A stretch of 64,000 nucleotides of DNA. Origin: Anthoceros angustus. Taxonomy: Eukaryota > Streptophyta > Anthocerotopsida > Anthocerotales > Anthocerotaceae. The stretch is from assembly GCA_010909165.1 (NCBI GenBank), contig MU008219.1, forward strand, positions 62,001-126,000, given 5' to 3'. Every line of letters begins with the position of its first letter. Positions within the stretch are counted from its first letter, which is position 1. Both the position numbers and the translations under genes were made by a program. A model generated the notes under the pieces. The model was not told the DNA's origin, did not search any database, and worked only from the letters and a program-made list of their open reading frames with translations. Positions 10,385-20,200 of this stretch are shown here, one piece after another.

Positions 10385-11560
10385 CCTCTGAATGTCATGG
10401 CATGGAATGCGTGGCTAGCTACACAACTGGAGAATGATCTATAAACCATGACAAAAGCTCGAGACTCCAGATCACCTGAATTGGAAGGAAGCAATCAACA
10501 GCGAACTGCAGAGTTTAGCAGACAACAAGACTTGGAGTCTTGCACCTCTGCCAACAGGCAAGAACGCCTGAGGGTGCAAGTGGATCTTCAAAACCATGCG
10601 AGGAGCCGATGGTCAAGTGACCCAACACAAGGCTCGCCTAGTTGCGAAGGGGTTTTTCCAAAGCGAACGAATTGACTATGAGGAGGCCTACGCACTCGTA
10701 GTGAAATTCTCACGCTGCGTACCCTGTTGGCTATGGCAGCTGCAAAGGGAATTGAAAGTGCGGCAGATTGACATCAGAATGGCTTTTCTCAACGTAGTGC
10801 TCCAGGAAGAAGTCTACATTCGACAAGCAGAGGAGGTAGAAGTACAAGGAAGAGAGGACCTCGTGTGTAAGCTTCAGAAAAGCTTATCTGGTCTGAAACA
10901 GGCACCACCAGCATGGAACGAGCGTCAGGACAAAATACTGCTGGAAGCTGGCTTTCACCAATCATCATTTTGTTTACACAAAAGGGGAAGGTGACAACCT
11001 GGTCATTTTCGCAGTGTATGTAGATACACTTTGTCAATTAGCTTGTCAGATGGTCACATACAAGACATAGTGGATCATTTGAGCTAACACTTCGAAGTCA
11101 TGGATTTGGGCGAGGCAAAGTATGTCCTAGGGTTTTAAATTTTGAGAGACAATGAGTCAGCTACAATTAGTCTCTCCCTAGATAAGTATACGCGAGACAT
11201 CCTACACGATATCACATAGACAACTACAAGCTAGTTTCCACCCCATTAGACGCCAACTGTGTCCTCATTCTGATGTGTCCTAAAACCAGTGTAGAAGAGA
11301 AAGCTATGAAGAAGATTCCATGTAAAACTGCCAAAGGAAGTTTAATGTATCTAGCTACAAGTACATGGCTAGACATTGCAGTAGCGGAGGGAATTTTGAG
11401 CGGATTCATCAGCAAACTGGGAATGCAACATTGGCAGGGAGTAAAACATACCCTTTGCTATGTCCAAGGGACTCACTCTAGTTTTCTTCACTATGATGCT
11501 TTGCTCGTATAACACCTCAAATGGTAGGTTTTACTGATGCCAACTGGGCAAGCTAGGTTT
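10385..11560 (+). mobile_element. Ty1/copia retrotransposon pol relic
   Basis: Frame-shifted translation gives the copia reverse transcriptase landmarks in order: CKWIFK with ADGQVTQHKARLVAKG (about 10575-10650), IDYEEAYA, a degenerate D-MAFLN, LQEEVYI, LVCKLQKSLSGLKQAP (about 10864-10911) and DNLVIFAVYVD (about 10993-11030), where the usual YVDD is damaged. Then come GSLMYLA...LDIAVAEGILSGF (about 11340-11405), HWQGVKHTL and an RNase H start GFTDANWA near 11528. There are many stops and frameshifts, and no flanking LTR pair was identified. Confidence 0.85.
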
Positions 11561-11815
11561 GGTACAAGGATCTAGATCCAAGCAAGCGCCACCTCTATGC
11601 TTGCAAGCAAGTGCGCACTGTCCCTACTGTACATGGTTCATGTCCCGCTCCATCTACAGGTTCGAGTCTTCATACGTTTGGGCCTCTTGGGCATCTGAAT
11701 CAATGCACGTTAGTGAATGGATTGGGTGGAGAGAGAAGAGGGAGGCGGGAAGGGGCAAGAGGGGAGGGAGGAATTGTGGTGGGAGTACTTTGGGCAAGAG
11801 CCTCACCTTTCACGA

Positions 11816-11920
11816 GCCATTGTATGGTCAGCCATTGTCGAGCGTTGGGCGCCATTGTATGGCCAGCCATTGTCAGGCGTTGAGCGCCATTGTATGGCCA
11901 GCCATTGTCGGGCGTTGGGC
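11816..11920 (+). repeat. 35-bp tandem repeat, three copies
   Basis: Starts at 11816, 11851 and 11886. The unit begins GCCATTGTATGGNCAGCCATT and differs by a few bases between copies. A fourth unit decays after 11920. It abuts the 728-bp array. Confidence 0.9.
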
Positions 11921-11938
11921 ACCATTATATACCGTTAC

Positions 11939-13909
11939 ACCGTTCCTGTTATTAGGCCAAGAGCTGTGTGGTCACCTCATCGCATTAGGAGACCTAGTTG
12001 TGCACTGCTGTTGTTCTTGTTCATAGTCTTGGAAGAAATTGACCTCATGCTTTGATGGTAGGTGCAAACGTGGTCCACAGACCCGAATCAGTGTGGCAGA
12101 GGAACATGACACATGGGACGTAAAGTTGCAGAGTTTCAGGTAAAACAATCACATCCTTCTGCATAGTTCGTTTCAGTACGAATGTACTAAACTTGGTTTT
12201 GACGGACTTAGCAACTTTGCAATGATGAATGAAGGATTTTCCTCCTGGAGGAGCTAGTACAAGCCTTTCGCGTGAAAGCTCTACAATCATTTTTTCATGC
12301 TGTTAAATGACACCTTCAGAAATCTAGCGAAGCTCAGGCTTTGGGGCAGACATTTTGGTGGAAGGTGTGCTCAAGACCTAACGTTTCATTACCATTTTGG
12401 TGGGGCTACTTTTGCGGGCACTTGTGGTGTGTCAAGTATCTTTTGACGCAGATAAGTACTCTCTAATTTTGTACTGCATGTGTGTCCTCTTCCAGGGACC
12501 TTGTGCATTTCTACCTGGGCTCATCTTGGAGTGGCTATTCAACTACAGGAGAATCATGTCAATCAGGATACCGGATTAATGAGGATTATAGGGTATGGAG
12601 GCAGCCCAAAACATTGCATGGTCATGTTGCAAGCTGTCACGATGTTGACGTGTTGGTGTCTAAATTTTGATCTTAGACGTATCTAGTCTTGGAATTAGAC
12701 CGTTCTTGTTATAAGGCCAAGGGCTATGTGATCACCTCGTCTCTTTAGGAGACCTAGTTGTGCATTGCTGTTGTTCTTGTTCACAGTCTTGCAAGAAACG
12801 GACCTGATGTTTTGCTCCAGGTGCAAATCTCTAGTCGACAAACCCGAATCAGTGTGGTAGAGGAAGCTAAGGTGACGTATAGCTGTAGAGTTTCAAGTAA
12901 AACAATCAAGCCCTTCTACATAGTTTGTTGTTTCAGTACGAATACACTAACTTGGTTTTGACTGACTTTGCAACTTTGCAATGACGAACAGGGATTTTGC
13001 TTCTAGTGGAGCTAGTACAACCCTTTAGTGTGAAAGTTCTACGATAATTTTCTGAGCTGTTAAACAACGGCTTGAGGAATCTAGCTAAGGCTTTGGGACA
13101 AACATTTTGGTTGAAGGTGTGCTCAAGTCTCAACGTTTCTTTACCATTTTGGTGGGGCTATTTTGTCAAGTATCTTTGACGCAGAGTACTCTAATTTTGT
13201 ACTGCATGTGTGTCCTCTTCCAGGGACCTTGTGCATTTCTACCTGGGCTCATCTTGGAGTGGCTATTCAACTACAGGAGAATCATGTCAATCAGGATACC
13301 GGATTAATGAGGATTATAGGGTATGGAGGCAGCCCAAAACATTGCATGGTCATGTTGCAAGCTGTCACGATGTTGACGTGTTGGTGTCTAAATTTTGATC
13401 TTAGACGTATCTAGTCTTGGAATTAGACCGTTCTTGTTATAAGGCCAAGGGCTATGTGATCACCTCGTCTCTTTAGGAGACCTAGTTGTGCATTGCTGTT
13501 GTTCTTGTTCACAGTCTTGCAAGAAACGGACCTGATGTTTTGCTCCAGGTGCAAATCTCTAGTCGACAAACCCGAATCAGTGTGGTAGAGGAAGCTAAGG
13601 TGACGTATAGCTGTAGAGTTTCAAGTAAAACAATCAAGCCCTTCTACATAGTTTGTTGTTTCAGTACGAATACACTAACTTGGTTTTGACTGACTTTGCA
13701 ACTTTGCAATGACGAACAGGGATTTTGCTTCTAGTGGAGCTAGTACAACCCTTTAGTGTGAAAGTTCTACGATAATTTTCTGAGCTGTTAAACAACGGCT
13801 TGAGGAATCTAGCGAAGCTAAGGCTTTGGGACAAACATTTTGGTTGAAGGTGTGCTCAAGTCTCAACGTTTCTTTACCATTTTGGTGGGGCTGCTATTTT
13901 GTCAAGTAT
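11939..13909. repeat. Tandem array of a 728-760 bp unit (about 2.6 copies)
   Basis: Units start at ACCGTTC: 11939 (diverged, about 760 bp), 12699 (728 bp) and 13427 (truncated near 13909). The second and third units are almost identical, so that duplication is recent; the first differs by many substitutions and small indels. The unit has no coding potential. The array follows the copia relic, so derivation from LTR or 3' flanking sequence of that element is possible, but TG...CA ends were not established. Confidence 0.85.
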
Positions 13910-14367
13910 CTGTTATTGTATAAGCTAATCCCGCTTTGGGTCTATTGAGTTTTCTATTTTCATCTTATATTCCTCTTCACAGGCATCAACATGCATATTG
14001 CCTAAAAATTGGGATTTAAATGCAATGGATATAATATAATTATATAATAAAATTCATAAATATATGATCTTAATCATAATTTATAGATACTTTTTTAATT
14101 AATCTAAGAATCTCATTTTTCAATATAATCATATATTAAATAAATACTCATGTATTGCATGATATACATGTATAATTTGATCCTCATATATTATACCATA
14201 TAGTATACCTTATGTCAGTACCCGTATGTGTGAAAAAGAGACGTATACTATATTTGTAGAATATGTATATATATTAATGTATAAAAAACATTATAAATAA
14301 TTGAGACATGAATTTTCGAAGTTGTAATCATAGATTGTGTTGTAAAGCTAGCGATTTGCAAATTATG
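13910..14367. other. AT-rich interval without genes
   Basis: Very AT-rich sequence with no supported open frames and no clear repeat structure. Confidence 0.6.
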
Positions 14368-15115
14368 AAGGTTGTAAACGAGGTTATAAACGAGGTTGTA
14401 AACGACGTTATAAACGGGGTTGTAAACGACGTTGTCATTGAGGTTGTACATCAAGTTGTAAAGTACAGTCCACCCCCCCTAATTGGGACTGGTTCGGAGT
14501 GCCTTTAGAGGTCCCATTAAGGGAGGTGTCCCGATTATATTTTCCCTATTTAAAAATAATAAAATATTTTAAATTATAAAAAATCAAAAAATACCCAAAA
14601 AATTAAAATTAAAATTTTGATTGATAGGTTTCACTAAAAATAACTTTTACCACTTCTCTATATAGTTGTTTGACAGCTAGCGCTCTCTAAGCAACATCAA
14701 AAACCTCTACCTATCATAAAGGAAAAAGCTTAGCTTAAGAGTCTTCAATCACACCTAAAAGTCTATTGTGCTTTGAAATAATCGATTCTTTTTCTTTCTT
14801 TTTATTTTTTAGTAAAAATTAGAAATCCCATTTAGGAGGTGAAACTAACATGAATGTACGTTTCAAAATGTCCCAATTATCATTTAGGGAAAAGTCCCAT
14901 TTATTACATTGTAAACTAAAGGGAGTAGGATGGGAGGTCCCATTTAGAGAGGAATCCCATTTATAGAGTTCCCAATTAGGGGGGGCCGACTGTAGGTTGT
15001 AAACATGGTTGTAATATACATTGTAAATAAGGTTGTACTCTACTTTGTAAAGTAAGGGTGTATGACTGTTGTAAATGAGGTTGTAAGGTATATTGTAAAA
15101 CACGTTGTAAATAGA
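14368..15115. repeat. 12-bp GTTGTAAAC satellite, split by a MITE
   Basis: Eight 12-bp units of the type GAGGTTGTAAAC occupy 14368-14463. More diverged units of the same family run from 14995 to about 15115. The interruption is the pogo-like element at 14466-14992. The plus strand mixes G-rich and TAAA motifs, and the open frames across it (VVNEVINEVVND-type) are repeat artefacts. Confidence 0.85.
14466..14992. mobile_element. Non-autonomous pogo/Tc1-mariner-like element (MITE), 527 bp
   Basis: The left end reads CAGTCCACCCCCCCTAATTG and the reverse complement of the right end reads CAGTCGGCCCCCCCTAATTG, so the terminal inverted repeats match at 18 of 20 bases and continue into related subterminal AATGGGA motifs. 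TA dinucleotides flank both ends (14464-14465 and 14993-14994), the hallmark of Tc1/mariner/pogo insertion. The AT-rich interior has no transposase frame. Plant pogo-like elements with CAGT ends are known; assignment to that branch is by the ends only. Confidence 0.85.
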
Positions 15116-15170
15116 CCCACTTTTATAATCTAGTTAAGCTGTCAGACTACAACCTTCCTCCACCTAATTT

Positions 15171-15566
15171 TTATCTTTGATGCGTGGCGAGCAGCGGAAG
15201 GAATTATTTCAAATATTGCCAACATGCTTGCTGAAGGCCCGTGAGCTGGCTAAGAGCCACATTTGGTTACCATCGCTTTAATGCAGATTTACACATGAAG
15301 GCAACACAGTGGTGTGATTGTAATTGACAAGAATTGGAAGCTTAGCCAGAAGCTGTGAGGCAGATTTGGGGCATAGTCCAGCTTTGGAACAAGTTTCTTG
15401 ACAAGACTGGATAAGTGCGAGCATGGAGATGACAATGTGTGGATCGGCTGTGGCTTCTTTCAGTCCTCCATAGTCGGATGAGCAAAGAAGCAGGCTCAGA
15501 CGACGGAATTAGCAGCTGCAGGTCTACATTGATTCTGTCGAATTCTCTCTTCTTTTGCTAGTTGAA
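15171..15566. repeat. Dispersed repeat, copy 2 (pair of 3630-3972)
   Basis: Collinear with copy 1 but with small internal insertions and many substitutions. The final GCTAGTTGAA is shared, then the sequences diverge. The following 15567-16012 shows nothing recognisable apart from a short duplicated AACAACACTGTTTTTGTTAT-like stretch (15895-15945). Confidence 0.75.
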
Positions 15567-16012
15567 AAAAGTACCTCATTTGAAAGGGCTTTGAAATGCA
15601 AATCTCTGGGTGTCTTTTTCGTTATAATTAGACCTTGGATGCCTAAGAAAACTTTTAAAAAACAATTCTATGATCAAGGTTGTAGGAGTTTGTGTTCTAT
15701 TTGCTTGTTCGTGTTTCATGTTTCATTTACATTCATAGTACTTTCAAATTTCAATTTGGATTATCATTTTTTAGAATTATATTTTCCCTTTGAGCTCTGG
15801 GGTTTGATAAAATGCGTTTGGAGGATGGCTATAAATTCGTAGAGTGCTCTGTTACACTGATGCAATACAGACCAGAACCATTTTATGTGAATAAAACAAC
15901 ACTGTTTTTGTTATCATAGACAACACTGTTTTTGTTATTATAGGTACTTTCAAAAAAAGTTTTTTTTAGAGAAACGCGGCTGGATTGTGATCTCCCTAAA
16001 TGGTACCGAAAA

Positions 16013-16870
16013 GCTTCCAGGAATCCGCCCGTTGGGCTGCGCCCTGTTTAAAGCCTCGGAAACTCCACGGGCTGGGATACCCACACTTGCACATGCCTGG
16101 AGGACGCAGGAATTGCCGTGTTACGAAACTCTGGTACAGCGATGCCCTCCTCCTGCATTACACTGATAAGACAAAGGGCTTCCGGGCCCATGCTTTATAC
16201 CCTGCTATTACAATCAGCGTATATTCGGCAAAGTCCATGAAACACTCTTCGAGCAGCTTCCAAGCTGCCATAATTTGCATACATGTCTACTAAACTGTTG
16301 GCTTTAAACAGATCAGCTTGATGTGCTCGTTCAATAATTAGTGCACGAACCTGCTTCCCCGTCTCCAATGCCAGGGTGCCCACACTTGCACATGCCTGCA
16401 TGAGGCTCAAGACAGTAACGGAACCGGGTGCAGCGATGCCTTCTGCTTGCACAGCACCGTAGACACCGATGGCTTCCTGCCGCATGCCATGTTGGAAGTA
16501 CCGTGCTGTTAAAGAAATCAGATCATCCTCCTCACCAAGTCCGTAAGGACTTTCTATGCATCTTGCAAGCGGCCACACTTTGCACACATCTTGACCAAAC
16601 TGCTGGCTAGAAAGCAGTCAGCTATATGTCCTCGGTCCTGACTTCGTCTATGAAGTGCCTGCCTGTTTCCAAAGCTCGGGCGACAACCTGCACAATCCTG
16701 TAGGATGGGCCAACAGATATCACAATATGTCGTCACGCGAACGAAATATGATTGAAGGTTAAAATACTTCGGCTCAGCATGTAACCTAAAGGTCTGGACT
16801 ATCGGCGTAGACTTATGGAATAGAGACTGACGAAGCAATGCCTGGCTCAGCTTGTCGCTAGATATGGATC
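16013..16870 (-). pseudogene. PPR protein gene fragment
   Basis: On the minus strand, 16587-16195 encodes a good PPR stretch: LISLTARYFQHGMRQEAI, then a VQAEGIAAPGSVTVLSLMQA segment, then ETGKQVRALIIER, then ANSLVDMYANYGSLEAA with RRVF. These are plant-type PPR helices. Upstream in the gene direction (about 16840-16554) SLVKMCAKCGRLQDA gives another repeat in a different frame. Downstream (about 16130-16040) is a third, broken repeat. No start, E/DYW domain or continuous frame is present. Plant PPR proteins act in organellar RNA processing, but this fragment is unlikely to be functional. Confidence 0.7.
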
Positions 16871-17097
16871 TGCTACGAAGTCAGCAACCAGGTGTGGCAT
16901 GTGTGTGATCGTTTGTATTTTTCAGACTTCCTTTGCGAACTTGTGTGACTTTTGTGTTTCTGCGCCTGGAGGGGCTGAAGGTCCAAATTGCAGCTACTCC
17001 AGGGACGAGGACTTCCGCGTTCATCTCTCGTGTAACAAGCTCGTGGGAGCGTTTGAGCCCCAATCCCTGTAAACCACGGGGATAGTGCGTGTCGGTC

Positions 17098-17225
17098 AGC
17101 TATGGGCATGCTGGGGAGTTGGCTTCAAAATCTGGGTCAGTGCGGCCACATGAAGATTTCCAGGTGGTGTGGGACTCTTCCTCTTCCCAGCAACATCTCG
17201 ACGGTATCAAATCACGTCTTGCAAT
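17098..17225 (+). repeat. Partial duplicate of the topoisomerase TOPRIM exon
   Basis: AGCTATGGGCATGCTGGGGA to CTTGCAATGTGA matches 17512-17643 of the intact gene, including the exon end and GT donor, with substitutions and indels ([10 protein letters not shown] versus [10 protein letters not shown]). It lies about 50 bp upstream of the first recognised coding exon. It cannot supply a working TOPRIM segment. Confidence 0.8.
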
Positions 17226-17275
17226 GTGAAACCTATCACGCATATTGGAATGGGAATCATCAAAGAGCTCTGCAG

Positions 17276-20200
17276 AGGATGGCCCACACTGTTGCTGGAG
17301 ATGTACATGGCATTGTTAAGGCCCAATGGAGGAGGAATCGTGAAAAATTTGTCAAAAGCCTGGCACAGACTGTTGCTGCTGCAGATGGATCTGCTCGAAA
17401 ACCCAAAAGTGAGAAGATCGTAGAAAAGCAAGCAGTTGTGATAGTGGAGTCACCTGCCAAGGCAAAGACAATTGAAAAGTATCTCGGTGATGGGTTTGTA
17501 GTACTGGCCAGCTATGGGCATGTTAGGGACTTGGCTTCTAAATCTGGGTCAGTGAGGCCATTACAAGATTTTCAAATGGTGTGGGAAGTCCCTCCCTCTG
17601 CCCAGCAACATCTCGACAGTATCAAGTCAGCTCTTGCAATGTGAGTCCTCTTGCTCTTCAACTGCGTTTGTTCTCCTGCTTTCTGTAGTCTGACTAAATA
17701 AGGATGCAATGTTCTATCAGTCTTGCTGTGCGTAGATCATCGTTCTAATACCCACCGCTGTCCCTGACTAGTGCTTTTCTGCTGGAACTGCAGGGCAAAC
17801 ACTCTTGTTCTTGCATCTGATCCTGACAGAGAGGGTGAGGCCATAGCGTGGCATGTGCTAGAGATGCTGAAGATGGACGGAGCACTGAAAAGTGACCAGG
17901 TAGTTAAGAGGGTTGTCTTTCATGAGATAACAAAAACAGCAGTTGTTCGGGCCATGGAGTCACCGCGAGAGATCAGTGATAGTCTTGTAAATGCTTATCT
18001 TGCCAGGAGAGCTCTAGACTACCTCATTGGGTTCGATCTCTCACCGGTTCTGTGGAGGAAGCTTCCTGGAAGTAGGTCTGCTGGCCGTGTGCAGTCTGTT
18101 GCTCTTCGGATGATTTGCGAACGCGAGACGGAAATTGAGTCCTTCAACTCCCAGGAGTATTGGACAGTAGAGGCACAGGTTTTCTCTTCAAGAATGCCCA
18201 TGGAGCAACATAATGCTGGATACCGAGCCCGGCTTACTCATTACATGGGTGCAAAGCTTGGGCAGTTTACTTTAATAGCAGAGACAGCAGCAGCTGCAGC
18301 TAAAACGGTAGCTGAGTCTAAGCTGTCAGTAGCAGCTGTCAAAACCAGCATGTCAAAACGAAATCCTCCTGCTCCATACATCACTTCTACGCTGCAGCAG
18401 GATGCTTCTAACAAATTGTCATTCAGTGCAACACGAACCATGGCTGTGAGTCCAACAGCAACAGATTAGGCTGCATCTTTCTTTCCTTATCCTGTGTGGT
18501 CTGCTGGTCACAATCACCTTTCTTTTGGTTCTGGTGCAGGTGCTGATGAAGGCCCCCATTTATATATTTCATTTCCATTTCCATGTGTAAAGTGCATCTA
18601 CAAAAGTGGCTCTGACTGTTTTTGCATTTGCTTCTTGGCTTGGTGCACAGGTAGCCCAGCAGCTTTATGAGGGAGTGAATTTGGGGCATGACGAGCTCAC
18701 GGGTCTCATCACATACATGCGCACAGACAGTGTCCAGGTTTACTGACCACTCGGTACACGGGGAATAAGTAGGATAGGGGTGGTGGTTGAGATGGGTTGG
18801 TTAGCTGGACTGTAATCTGTCGTTTCCGACATGAGGTACTGTAGGGTCTTTCAGAGCTGTTGCTTGTGTGTCTTTAGATATTCAGACTGCCTATATTTGT
18901 TTGATCTGAATGATTGGCAGGGAAGGGAACATGCATGCAGTCCAAGGCGTCTCGATCACACCATTGTTGACTGTGCAGGTGTCTGACGAAGCGGTCCAGA
19001 GCATTCGTTCATTGATAACGAAAAGGTGATGAAGCCTGTCTCTTTGTTTTATGGCACTGTAAAACGTCTTCTTGGCAGCTTTGTTATACAAGCTGTCCTT
19101 TTGTGTTTAGACACAAAGAACAGGTTTCTTATCTGCCTCATCAGTGGGTGACACACATTTTTGTCTGATGAGGTGTTGTCTTTTGCTTGACGTGCTGTGG
19201 TGCCCCTGTTGACGGGGTAATGATCCCATACTCCTGCATTGACTTTTTACGTTGATGTAATCAGGTATGGAAGCAACTATGTTCCGGATAAGCCTCCCGT
19301 GCACCAATCGAAAGCCAAAAATGCTCAGGAGGCTCATGAAGCAATTCGACCAACAGATATTTTTCGATTGCCTTGTATGTCATGACCTACATGGATTCAT
19401 GGTTACAAGAGGAAATATTGTCTGCTAGCCCTCGAGAATGTTTCATGTATCATTAAGTCTTCCATGCTTCGGATGCAGCTTCACTGGTACATGCACTGGA
19501 TGAGGATGCACTGCGCCTGTATTCTCTTATTTGGTGTAGAGCAGTGACATGTCAAATGAAGCCGGCAGTCTTTGATCAGGTGCATTGCATGGTCTAGAAG
19601 GTTTGCTAGCATTTGTACCACGAGATAGATTGTAGGATGCGAGCTATTGACTTAATGTGTACATTTTTTGACACACATTGTGCTCTTTGCAACTCAGGTG
19701 GCGGTACAAATTGTCGATGATAATAACTCTGTGGAGCTATGCTGTAATGGCTCAGTTCCATCCTTCCTTGGCTTTCGTCTGGTCTACAATGTACTGTACC
19801 TTCATGGTTATTGTTATCGTCTTCACGTGCTTGCCTGAAGAGTTATTCATCTCTGTTATGCATGGCAGTTATCTATATCTGCTTTGCACACTTTGTGTAT
19901 TGCAGGACAAAGATGCTCTGGCAGCAATAAAAGACTGGACTTGTCTTCAGGATGACGAGGGTGAAGGGGAGACCTTGTTGCCACCATTTCAGGTTCATGA
20001 AAGTTACTTCACGCAAGTGACTCTTGTTAAATGCAATACTCACGTTGTGAATGGAATGGGTGTGGTTGTCACAAGGCAGGGGATGAAGTTACACCAGCAG
20101 GAGTTGAGCCAATTAAGCATCACACTGAACCACCGCCTCGTTACTCTGAAGCTAGCTTGGTATGTTCTGCAGTTAGATTTCCAGGAGCAGGATAAATCAA

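Noticed and set aside
11816-11920. CRISPR-like 35-bp repeats
   Set aside because: Copies are directly adjacent without spacers.
14368-14463. CRISPR-like regular repeat
   Set aside because: The 12-bp units are contiguous with no unique spacers. It is a simple satellite in a plant genome.
15555-15842. 95-codon plus-strand frame as a gene
   Set aside because: No recognisable domain, AT-driven hydrophobic content, no supporting neighbouring exon.
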